Below are positions 1 through 5,213 of a stretch of DNA of 5,316 bases, one piece after another. Source of the stretch: an uncultured Sphingomonadales bacterium (GTDB lineage: Bacteria; Pseudomonadota; Alphaproteobacteria; Sphingomonadales; Sphingomonadaceae); assembly GCA_903893935.1 (NCBI GenBank), contig CAITOD010000571.1, forward strand, positions 1 through 5,316, given 5' to 3'. The position numbers and the translations under genes are program-made. Under the pieces are notes generated by a model. It saw only the letters and a list, made by a program, of their open reading frames with translations. It had not been told where the DNA came from and searched no databases. Within the stretch, counting starts at the first letter, position 1. The number at the start of each line of letters is the position of its first letter.

Positions 1-1521
1 AACCCGACCGAAGCTTTGGTGTCGATCGACATCAACTCGGGCCGATCGACCAAAGAGCACGGCATCGAGGCGACCGCGGTTTCGACCAATCTGGAAGCCG
101 CGCGCGAAATCGCGCGCCAGTTGCGCTTGCGCGACATGGCCGGGCTGGTGGTGATCGATTTCATCGACATGGAATACGGCTCGAACGTCCGCAAAGTCGA
201 AAAGGCGATGAAGGACGCGCTCAAGGACGACCGCGCGCGCATCCAGGTCGGGCGCATTTCGGGCTTCGGGCTGATGGAAATGAGCCGGCAGCGGCTGCGC
301 ACCGGCGTGCTCGAAGCGACCACGCGCGGGTGCCCGCATTGCGACGGCACCGGGCTGGTGCGCACCGCTTCGTCAGCCGGGCTGTCGGCGCTGCGCATGA
401 TCGAAGACGAAGCCGCCAAAGGCAAAGGCAACGTCATCACGCTCTACGCCAGCCAGGAAGCGGCGATCTATGTGCTCAACGCCAAACGCGGCGATCTGGC
501 CGAGATCGAAGCGCGCTATGGCGTGTCGGTCGAAGTGATCCCCGAAGGCGAGAACGAAGGCGCCAAAATGCGCGTCGCCTCGCGCGGGCCGCGCCCCGAG
601 TTCACGCCGCGGTTCGAACCGATTGTCGAACTGATCGAAGACGACGTGACCGACGACGAGGACGATTACGAGGAAGAAGTCGAAACCGGCGAACGCATCG
701 AAGCGCGCGAACCGCGCGAACCGCGTGAACCGCGTGAACCGCGCGAAGCGGGCGAAAGCGCCAGCGACGCCAGCCGCCGCAAGCGCCGCCGCCGCAGGCG
801 CGGCCGCAACCGCGACCGCACGGAAGACGGCGAAGCCGGGGCCGAGCCGCAAGGCGGTGAAGCCGAGGCCGCCGGCGACGAAGGCGAAGACGACGAAGCG
901 GGCGACGACACCGCGCGCGGCGCAGCCACCGGTGATGAAGCCGGCGGCGATGGCCGCCGCAAGCGCCGCCGCCGCAATCGCCGCCGCCGCAACCGCGATG
1001 GATCGGCCGCCGGTGAAGCACGCGAAGGTGAAGCGCCGGTCGAAGACGAACAGCCTGGCGAAGCCGAACCGGTTGCAGTCGAAGCTGAACCCGCGATGGA
1101 GCCGGCCGAAGACGTGCCGGCCAAGCCCAAGCGCGGGCGCCGCAAGAAGGCCGAAACGGCCGAGCCCGTGGCCGATGTGGCTGCCGCGCCGGAACCGGTC
1201 GCCGAACCCGCCGACGACGCGGCAGCCAAGCCCAAGCGCACGCGCCGCAAGAAAGCCGACGCGGCCGAGGCAGAGGTCGCCGCAGACGTGGTGGCCGAGG
1301 CGGAAACGCCCAAGCCCAAGCGCACGCGCCGCAAGAAAACCGACGAAGTCGAGCCAGGGGTTGAAACCGGCGTCGCAGCCGAAGCGGCACCGGCTCCCGA
1401 ACCGACCCCCGAGCAGGTGCCTGAGCAGGCGCCCGAGCAGGAAAGCGAAGCCGTCGCTGCGCCCGCCGAACCCGCCGCCCCGCCCCGGCGCGGCTGGTGG
1501 CAGCGCACGTTCGGCGAATAA
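1..1521 (+). CDS. rne: Ribonuclease E, C-terminal part (5' end outside window)
   Basis: RNase E is the single-strand endoribonuclease that starts mRNA decay, matures rRNA and tRNA, and scaffolds the RNA degradosome. The frame is open from base 1, so the start lies upstream; 506 codons are visible. The catalytic core shows the IDINSGR motif and VIDFIDM. Their Asp codons (28-30 and 157-159) lie 43 residues apart, as do the E. coli Mg-binding D303 and D346. The Zn-link is CPHC (Cys codons 331-333 and 340-342), followed by the small domain to about base 590. The rest is a low-complexity tail: an acidic stretch, (EPR)4, two Arg tracts (775-819, 955-999), three KPKRxRRKK repeats and a terminal GWWQR (from 1492). 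The tail would serve as RNA- and partner-binding scaffold. In Caulobacter a C-terminal GWW motif of RNase E docks PNPase, so the same role is inferred here. RNase G is excluded by the long tail. Confidence 0.96.
   Translation, partial: NPTEALVSIDINSGRSTKEHGIEATAVSTNLEAAREIARQLRLRDMAGLVVIDFIDMEYGSNVRKVEKAMKDALKDDRARIQVGRISGFGLMEMSRQRLRTGVLEATTRGCPHCDGTGLVRTASSAGLSALRMIEDEAAKGKGNVITLYASQEAAIYVLNAKRGDLAEIEARYGVSVEVIPEGENEGAKMRVASRGPRPEFTPRFEPIVELIEDDVTDDEDDYEEEVETGERIEAREPREPREPREPREAGESASDASRRKRRRRRRGRNRDRTEDGEAGAEPQGGEAEAAGDEGEDDEAGDDTARGAATGDEAGGDGRRKRRRRNRRRRNRDGSAAGEAREGEAPVEDEQPGEAEPVAVEAEPAMEPAEDVPAKPKRGRRKKAETAEPVADVAAAPEPVAEPADDAAAKPKRTRRKKADAAEAEVAADVVAEAETPKPKRTRRKKTDEVEPGVETGVAAEAAPAPEPTPEQVPEQAPEQESEAVAAPAEPAAPPRRGWWQRTFGE
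709..744 (+). repeat. 9-bp in-frame tandem repeat, (Glu-Pro-Arg)x4, in rne
   Basis: Four consecutive copies of a GAA-CCG-CGY unit encode Glu-Pro-Arg, and the flanking codons (GAA-GCG-CGC before, GAA-GCG after) look like degenerate copies. The repeat sits between the acidic segment and the first Arg tract of the RNase E tail. The only base differences among copies are CGC/CGT at the wobble position, which suggests recent slippage expansion. Copy number probably varies between strains (inference). Confidence 0.85.
1123..1338 (+). repeat. Three interspersed KPKRxRRKK basic repeats in the rne tail
   Basis: Copies lie at 1123-1149 (x = Gly), 1228-1254 (x = Thr) and 1312-1338 (x = Thr). The last two are identical over 28 bases (1227-1254 and 1311-1338) and all three are in frame. 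The Ala/Glu/Pro-rich spacers give periods of 105 and 84 bp. The units are strongly basic and are likely RNA-binding short linear motifs in the disordered RNase E tail; that role is inferred from charge and context. They resemble but do not match AT-hooks, since a GRP core is absent. Confidence 0.85.
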
Positions 1522-1530
1522 CCCGATGCG

Positions 1531-1576
1531 CCCCGCCCGTTTGGCCGCCGCTTGCAGGCGACGCGAACGGGCGGGG
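1531..1576 (+). terminator. GC-rich hairpin after rne, no U-tract
   Basis: The arms 1531-1541 and 1566-1576 (CCCCGCCCGTT / AACGGGCGGGG) are perfectly complementary over 11 bp. A small inner CGCC/GGCG stem lies at 1546-1549 and 1557-1560. The hairpin starts 9 bases after the rne stop. No T-run follows (TCGCTTGCGG), so this is not a textbook intrinsic terminator. It may block 3' exonucleases, or work with Rho or as a weak terminator. Some read-through into the next gene is plausible, because no promoter is evident in the 84-bp gap. Confidence 0.55.
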
Positions 1577-1605
1577 TCGCTTGCGGCTGACGGATATGAG
1601 GCACG

Positions 1606-2427
1606 ATGACTCAAAGCCCGCCTGAGCTGGCCCCGTTACGATTGGCGGTATGGCAGCAACCGGGCGCTTGCGGCGAGCCCGATGCGATGATCGCCCGGCT
1701 TGCCGCGCGGCTCGACAGCGGCGCGCTCGCCGGCGTCGATCTGCTGCTGCTGCCCGAACTGTGGACCAGCGGCTATTTTGACACCGCCGCAGTCGTGCAC
1801 GCCAGCGAATCCGCCGATGGCATGTGGCAGCAAAAGATCGCCGAACTCGCGCGCCGGCATGGACTGGCGCTGGCTTATGGCTACCCCGAAATGGCGGGCG
1901 AACACCGCTACAACAGCGTGCGGCTGATCGGGCCCGACGGGGCCAGCCTGCTCGGCTATCGCAAAGTCAATCTGTGGGGCGATTACGAACGCACGCTGTT
2001 TGCCGCCGGCGAAAGCCCGAGCGCGATCGCCACGTATCGCGGCTGGCGGATCGGATTTTCGATCTGTTACGATACCGAATTTCCCGAAACCGTGCGCGAC
2101 CTTGCCATGCGCGGCGCCGATCTGGTGCTGGTGCCAACCGCGGTCGGCAGCGAATTTCCGATGGTTGCCGAAGCCGTAATCCGCGTGCGCGCGCTCGAAA
2201 ACGGGGTGTGGCTGGCGTTTGCCAACCGCTCGGGGCTCGAACACGGCTATCGCTTCGATGGCCGGTCGGCGATTGTCGGCCCCGACGGCGTGGTGCGCGC
2301 GCGCGCCGAAACCGACGAAGCGCTGCTTGTTGCCGCGCTCGACCCCGCCGATATGGCTGCGGCGCGCGCGCATTCGCCCTATCTGGCCGAACTGCGCTGG
2401 TCCGCACCGCGTATCGAAGGCGCGTGA
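1606..2427 (+). CDS. Carbon-nitrogen hydrolase (nitrilase superfamily amidohydrolase)
   Basis: This 273-residue soluble enzyme is of the family that hydrolyses non-peptide C-N bonds (amides, carbamoyl compounds, nitriles). The triad is complete: Glu51 in LLLLPELWTSGY, Lys120 in GYRKVNLWGDYE and Cys154 in GFSICYDTEFPE. A second conserved Glu is present (E128, in DYERTLF). The length fits a single-domain member, and there is no signal peptide. The YGYPE segment (91-95) recalls aliphatic amidase, R-amidase or N-carbamoyl-putrescine-type members, but the substrate cannot be told from sequence. The ATG is preceded by GAGG (1598-1601) at a short 4-base spacing. It lies 84 bp after rne and 107 bp before sdhB with no obvious functional tie to either. 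Family assignment is firm; specificity is unknown. Confidence 0.92.
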   Translation: MTQSPPELAPLRLAVWQQPGACGEPDAMIARLAARLDSGALAGVDLLLLPELWTSGYFDTAAVVHASESADGMWQQKIAELARRHGLALAYGYPEMAGEHRYNSVRLIGPDGASLLGYRKVNLWGDYERTLFAAGESPSAIATYRGWRIGFSICYDTEFPETVRDLAMRGADLVLVPTAVGSEFPMVAEAVIRVRALENGVWLAFANRSGLEHGYRFDGRSAIVGPDGVVRARAETDEALLVAALDPADMAAARAHSPYLAELRWSAPRIEGA

Positions 2428-2443
2428 TCGCACCATCAGACGC

Positions 2444-2471
2444 TTGCCCCATGCGCCGGTTGCGCTAAGAC
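2444..2471 (+). promoter_or_regulatory. Candidate promoter for sdhB - thioesterase - zapE
   Basis: TTGCCC (2444-2449) and TAAGAC (2466-2471) are separated by 16 bases in the 107-bp gap before sdhB. The -35 is a fair match and the -10 is weak. A GCGCTAAG context is, in my experience of such genomes, common at alphaproteobacterial housekeeping promoters. If used, the leader would be about 55 bases, including the hairpin at 2485-2500 and a GANTC site at 2472-2476. Identified by eye only. Confidence 0.35.
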
Positions 2472-2484
2472 GAATCGCATGGAG

Positions 2485-2500
2485 CGGCGCGCGAGCGCCG
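2485..2500 (+). other. GNRA-loop hairpin in the sdhB leader
   Basis: CGGCGC (2485-2490) pairs perfectly with GCGCCG (2495-2500) around a GCGA tetraloop, which fits the GNRA consensus. The structure ends 20 bases upstream of the sdhB Shine-Dalgarno and would fold stably in the mRNA. It could set mRNA stability by shielding the 5' end from RNase E, or it may be chance in GC-rich DNA. Confidence 0.4.
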
Positions 2501-2520
2501 GGTGCAAAACGGCGCATCGC

Positions 2521-2527
2521 AGAAGGA
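2521..2527 (+). promoter_or_regulatory. sdhB ribosome binding site
   Basis: AGAAGGA lies 7 bases before the ATG at 2535. It decides the start: an in-frame GTG at 2502 would add 11 residues upstream, but that extension overlaps this site and resembles no SdhB N-terminus. Confidence 0.8.
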
Positions 2528-2534
2528 TTTGGTC

Positions 2535-3317
2535 ATGGCGACTTTCAGTCTTCCCAAGAATTCCACGATCACCGGCAAGACGCGGCACCACGCCGCGCCG
2601 ACCCATGGCCGCGTGCGCAAGTTCAAGGTCTATCGCTACAACCCCGACAGCCTTGAAAACCCCCGCTACGACACGTTCGATATCGATCTCGACAAGTGCG
2701 GGCCGATGGTGCTCGACGCGCTGATCAAGATGAAATCCGAGCAGGACCCGACGCTGACGTTTCGCCGCTCGTGCCGCGAAGGCATTTGCGGCTCGTGCGC
2801 GATGAACATCAACGGCCGCAACGGGCTTGCCTGCACCACCGCGATCGAAGATCTCAAGGGCGATATCCGCATCACCCCGCTGCCGCATATGGAAGTGATC
2901 AAGGACCTCGTCCCCGATTTCACCCATTTCTATGCGCAATATGCCTCGATCCGCCCCTGGCTGCAGACGGTCACCCCCACGCCGTCGGGCAAGGAACGCC
3001 TGCAAAGCCCCGAACAGCGCGAAAAGCTCGACGGGCTGTACGAATGCATCCTGTGCGCCTGCTGTTCGACTTCATGCCCCAGCTACTGGTGGAATTCGGA
3101 CAAGTTCCTTGGCCCCGCCATCCTGCTCCAGGCCTATCGCTGGCTGGCCGACAGCCGCGACGAAATGACCGGCGAACGGCTCGACGAACTGGAAGACCCG
3201 TTCCGGCTCTACCGCTGCCACACGATCATGAATTGCGCCAATGTCTGCCCCAAGGGACTGTCGCCGGCGCATGCGATCGGCGAAATCAAGAAGATGCAGG
3301 CCGAACGCCTGCTCTGA
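2535..3317 (+). CDS. sdhB: Succinate dehydrogenase iron-sulfur subunit
   Basis: SdhB is the electron-transfer subunit of complex II. It passes electrons from FAD in SdhA through three Fe-S clusters to ubiquinone at the SdhCD membrane anchor, on the cytoplasmic face, linking the TCA cycle and respiration. The 260 residues match the usual alphaproteobacterial length. All cluster ligands are visible. The [2Fe-2S] cluster has Cys80, 85, 88 and 100 (CREGICGSC...C). The [4Fe-4S] has Cys171, 174, 177 and 238. The [3Fe-4S] has Cys181, 228 and 234. The SCPSYWW segment (Trp185/186) corresponds to the quinone-site Trp region of E. coli SdhB. FrdB is less likely given the sphingomonad-like sequence and the aerobic context. 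sdhA, sdhC and sdhD are not adjacent upstream; an amidohydrolase gene is there instead. It is probably first in a unit with the next two genes. Confidence 0.97.
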   Translation: MATFSLPKNSTITGKTRHHAAPTHGRVRKFKVYRYNPDSLENPRYDTFDIDLDKCGPMVLDALIKMKSEQDPTLTFRRSCREGICGSCAMNINGRNGLACTTAIEDLKGDIRITPLPHMEVIKDLVPDFTHFYAQYASIRPWLQTVTPTPSGKERLQSPEQREKLDGLYECILCACCSTSCPSYWWNSDKFLGPAILLQAYRWLADSRDEMTGERLDELEDPFRLYRCHTIMNCANVCPKGLSPAHAIGEIKKMQAERLL

Positions 3318-3336
3318 TCGCGACGCGCGCACACCC

Positions 3337-3795
3337 GTGACCGGTTTTATCCGCGTACCCGCGACGGACCACCCCGGTTGGGATTCGTGGGATCTGGCCG
3401 ACCCGACGCGCTTCAATCCGCAAGTGATGGGGCGCATGCTGGTGCGCGAGGAAGCGCTGCCGGGCGGCACGCGCGCGACTCGGCTGCGCATGTTCACCGA
3501 AACGCGACACAGCAATCTGCTCGACGCGGTGCACGGCGGGGTCACATTGGCGCTGATCGACATTTCGCTGTTTTCAGCAATCCGCCTGCTGCTCGATGGC
3601 GACGCGGCGGGTTCGGTCACGCTCGATCTGTCGACGCAATTCATTGGTGCCGGGCGCGTGGGTCAGCCGCTTGATGCCGTGTGCGAAGTCCTGCGCGAGA
3701 CGCGCCGGCTGGTGTTTCTGCGCGGCACGGTCGAACAGGACGGCCATCTGGTCGCCGCCTATAGCGGCACCGTGCGCAAACCGTCCAGCCGTTAG
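3337..3795 (+). CDS. PaaI-type hotdog-fold thioesterase
   Basis: The 152-residue protein is predicted to cleave acyl-CoA thioesters; the substrate is unknown. It shows the hotdog signature: Asn60 in RHSNLLDAVHGGVTLALIDIS, His66-Gly67-Gly68 at the head of the central helix, and Asp75, the usual catalytic acid position of the PaaI group. A beta strand VTLDLSTQFIGAG and a terminal YSGTVRKPS follow. The best start is the GTG at 3337, 19 bases after the sdhB stop. No clear Shine-Dalgarno precedes it, so translation may depend on ribosomes leaving sdhB. In-frame ATGs further upstream lie inside sdhB, and the next one downstream (3427) would cut conserved sequence. Its place between sdhB and zapE suggests a housekeeping role such as clearing stalled acyl-CoA (inference). 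Confidence 0.88.
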   Translation: MTGFIRVPATDHPGWDSWDLADPTRFNPQVMGRMLVREEALPGGTRATRLRMFTETRHSNLLDAVHGGVTLALIDISLFSAIRLLLDGDAAGSVTLDLSTQFIGAGRVGQPLDAVCEVLRETRRLVFLRGTVEQDGHLVAAYSGTVRKPSSR

Positions 3796-3799
3796 CGCG

Positions 3800-4930
3800 A
3801 TGCGCGTCGCCGAACGCTATGCCGGGCTGGTCGCCGCAGGCGAATTGCGCCCCGACGCCGAACAGGCCGCCGCGGCCGGGAGGCTCGATCGGCTGCAGGC
3901 AGCGCTCGAACACCCGGTGCCCGCCACGAGCCTCGTCGGCCGGCTGTTTTCGCGCAAAGCCCCCGAAGCCCCGCGCGGCGTCTATCTGTGGGGCGGCGTC
4001 GGACGCGGCAAGTCGATGCTGATGGACTTGTTCCACGAAAACCTGGCGATTGCGGCCAAACGCCGCGCGCATTTCCACGAATTCATGCTCGATGTCCACG
4101 CGCGCCTCCACGAAGAGCGCAAGAAGGAAACCGGCGACCCGATCGCGCCGGTCGCTGCCGCGATCGCGGCGAATGCGCGCGTGCTGGCGTTCGACGAGAT
4201 GGTCGTCAACAACAGCGCCGATGCAATGATCATGAGCCGGCTGTTCACCGCGCTGATCGAGCGCCACGGCGTGGTGATCGTCACCACATCGAACCGCGCG
4301 CCGGGCGATCTCTACAAGAACGGGCTCAACCGCGAGCATTTCCTGCCGTTCATTGCGCTGATCGAAGCGCGGCTCGATGTGCTGGGTCTGAATGGCCCGA
4401 CCGATTACCGGATGGACCGCATGCAGGGCGTGGGCACGTGGCACGCCCCGATCGGCGATGCGGCGACCGCGCAAGTGCGCGAGGCGTTCTTTCGCCTGAC
4501 CGATTATCCGCCCGAAGACAGCGCGCACGTACCCTCGGGCGAACTCGATGTCGGGGTCGGGCGCAGCATGCATGTGCCCAAGAGCCTGAAAGGCGTGGCG
4601 GTGTTCAGCTTCAAACGGCTGTGCATGGAAGCGCGCGGCGCGCCCGATTATCTGGCCATCGCGCGCAAATACCACACCGTGATCGTGGTCGGCATTCCGC
4701 TGCTGGGCCCCGAGCGACGCAACGAGACGATGCGCTTTATCACGATGATCGACACGCTGTACGAACGCAAAGTCAAGCTGATCGTGACCGCAGCGACCGA
4801 ACCTGCGCTGCTCTACGACCGCAGCAAGGGTGGCGATGATGAAGGCCGTTTTGCATTCGACCGCACGGTGAGCCGGTTGATCGAAATGCAGAGCAAGGAC
4901 TATCTCGCGCTCGGCCACGGGGCGAACTGA
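3800..4930 (+). CDS. zapE: Cell division protein ZapE / AFG1-family ATPase
   Basis: This is the bacterial homologue of mitochondrial AFG1/LACE1. E. coli ZapE is an ATPase that affects FtsZ-ring stability under stress; AFG1 acts in turnover of respiratory-chain subunits. The 376 residues match the family length. Walker A is GGVGRGKS (65-72) in YLWGGVGRGKSMLMDLF, and Walker B is VLAFDE (D132, E133). The sensor-1 region is VVIVTTSNRAPGDLYKNGL (Asn165), with the family block REHFLPFIALIE next. GPTDYR, FSFKRLC and RNETMRFITMIDTLYE are further family blocks. The segment after Walker B reads MVVNNSADAM where the common form is F-x-V-x-D-I-x-D-A-M. The ATG lies 4 bases after the thioesterase stop with no evident Shine-Dalgarno, so translational coupling is likely. 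A function on complex II or envelope proteins would fit the sdhB link (inference). Confidence 0.94.
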   Translation: MRVAERYAGLVAAGELRPDAEQAAAAGRLDRLQAALEHPVPATSLVGRLFSRKAPEAPRGVYLWGGVGRGKSMLMDLFHENLAIAAKRRAHFHEFMLDVHARLHEERKKETGDPIAPVAAAIAANARVLAFDEMVVNNSADAMIMSRLFTALIERHGVVIVTTSNRAPGDLYKNGLNREHFLPFIALIEARLDVLGLNGPTDYRMDRMQGVGTWHAPIGDAATAQVREAFFRLTDYPPEDSAHVPSGELDVGVGRSMHVPKSLKGVAVFSFKRLCMEARGAPDYLAIARKYHTVIVVGIPLLGPERRNETMRFITMIDTLYERKVKLIVTAATEPALLYDRSKGGDDEGRFAFDRTVSRLIEMQSKDYLALGHGAN

Positions 4931-4940
4931 GCGGGCACGC

Positions 4941-4965
4941 GACTCGATTGCGTTAACCGTGATTC
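4941..4965. promoter_or_regulatory. Paired GANTC sites flanking GTTAAC
   Basis: GACTC (4941-4945) and GATTC (4961-4965) are potential CcrM methylation sites. The palindrome GTTAAC (4952-4957), which carries a TTAAC CtrA-type half-site, lies between them. By eye I count only six GANTC sites in the whole window (1807, 2472, 3382, 3477, 4941, 4961). No full TTAA-N7-TTAAC CtrA box is present. Regulatory use is speculative, since this lies between two convergent gene ends. Confidence 0.3.
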
Positions 4966-4984
4966 GCTGACCGATAAACAACAA

Positions 4985-5011
4985 GGGAGTTCGCGCCTTG
5001 CGCGAACTCCC
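4985..5011. terminator. Bidirectional intrinsic terminator
   Basis: GGGAGTTCGCG (4985-4995) pairs perfectly with CGCGAACTCCC (5001-5011), 11 bp plus a possible closing C-G (4996/5000). The loop is 3-5 bases. On the + strand CTGTTTT follows, ending zapE transcripts 55 bases after the stop. On the - strand TTGTTGTTTA follows (4984-4975), ending transcripts coming from the EAL gene side. Two convergent units sharing one hairpin is a common arrangement. Confidence 0.85.
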
Positions 5012-5037
5012 CTGTTTTAGGCTTGGATCCGATCCTC

Positions 5038-5063
5038 AAAAAACTGCCCGAATTGGCTGTTTT
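5038..5063 (-). terminator. Weak hairpin with T-run on the reverse strand
   Basis: Bases 5040-5048 and 5055-5063 pair with one T-T mismatch (5045/5058) around a 6-base loop. Read on the minus strand, the GGC-side arm runs straight into six T residues (5043-5038), as in an intrinsic terminator. The stem holds only a few GC pairs, so it would be inefficient. It lies downstream of the small ORF and upstream of the stronger shared terminator. Confidence 0.35.
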
Positions 5064-5102
5064 CCGCGGTTTCCCCGACCTGAGCCAGGGTGTCGGATGC
5101 GA

Positions 5103-5150
5103 TCAGGAAAAGAAGTAGTGCAGCCAGCTGGAAACGAGCAACGCGACCAT
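5103..5150 (-). CDS. Candidate 15-residue hydrophobic small ORF
   Basis: ATG at 5150 to TGA at 5103 encodes MVALLVSSWLHYFFS. It is uncharged apart from one His and rich in aromatic and aliphatic residues, so it could insert in the membrane or act as a leader peptide. The support is its upstream region: a GGAGGG Shine-Dalgarno at 7-base spacing and a promoter-like pair just beyond, all in an AT-rich pocket after the EAL gene stop. I do not recognise the peptide. A 50-codon frame (5169-5017, GTG start) overlaps it, shifted by one base, and has no Shine-Dalgarno of its own. Chance is possible at this length, and a non-coding RNA or 3' UTR is the main alternative. Confidence 0.35.
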   Translation of the reverse strand: MVALLVSSWLHYFFS

Positions 5151-5157
5151 GATAAAA

Positions 5158-5163
5158 CCCTCC
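5158..5163 (-). promoter_or_regulatory. Strong Shine-Dalgarno of the small ORF
   Basis: On the minus strand this reads GGAGGG, ending 7 bases before the ATG at 5150. It is one of the best ribosome-binding sites in the window, better than those of the amidohydrolase, thioesterase or zapE genes, and the main reason for calling the tiny ORF. Confidence 0.5.
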
Positions 5164-5181
5164 ATCCACGGTGAGGACTTT

Positions 5182-5210
5182 TATTTACCATTACGCGATA
5201 TGGTTAACAA
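5182..5210 (-). promoter_or_regulatory. Candidate promoter with palindromic spacer, reverse strand
   Basis: On the minus strand TTGTTA (5210-5205) and TAAATA (5187-5182) are separated by 17 bases. They lie directly after the EAL gene stop and about 30 bases before the small ORF. The match to the -10 consensus is modest. The spacer holds a near-palindrome, ACCAT-N8-ATGGT (5187-5204, CGCG centre), that could be an operator. The stretch is clearly AT-richer than its surroundings. Confidence 0.4.
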
Positions 5211-5213
5211 GTT

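Noticed and set aside
705..746. Short tandem array considered as a CRISPR or phage repeat
   Set aside because: The unit is 9 bp, contiguous and in frame, without spacers; it is a coding microrepeat.
725..1609. Plus-strand frame within rne encoding an Ala/Pro/Arg-rich product (294 codons)
   Set aside because: It is an out-of-frame reading of the low-complexity rne tail with no domain-like sequence.
373..1614. Long minus-strand open frame (413 codons) opposite rne
   Set aside because: It mirrors GC-rich, repetitive rne codons. Its Gly/Phe/Ala-rich composition is the complement of Glu/Arg/Ala codons, and the sense frame carries clear RNase E motifs.
1636..2517. Minus-strand frame (293 codons) opposite the amidohydrolase gene
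   Set aside because: It is a shadow of a gene with a complete catalytic triad; it has no plausible start signal or motif.
2502..2534. Upstream GTG extension of sdhB
   Set aside because: It would place the strong AGAAGGA site inside the coding region and add residues not typical of SdhB.
3641..4984. Minus-strand open frame (447 codons) opposite zapE
   Set aside because: The plus strand encodes an intact ZapE with Walker motifs. The antisense frame is open only because of GC-rich codon use and shows no recognisable motif.
5097..5174. Plus-strand 25-codon ORF
   Set aside because: It has a weak ribosome-binding site, a hydrophilic composition without features, and lies downstream of a terminator with no promoter seen.
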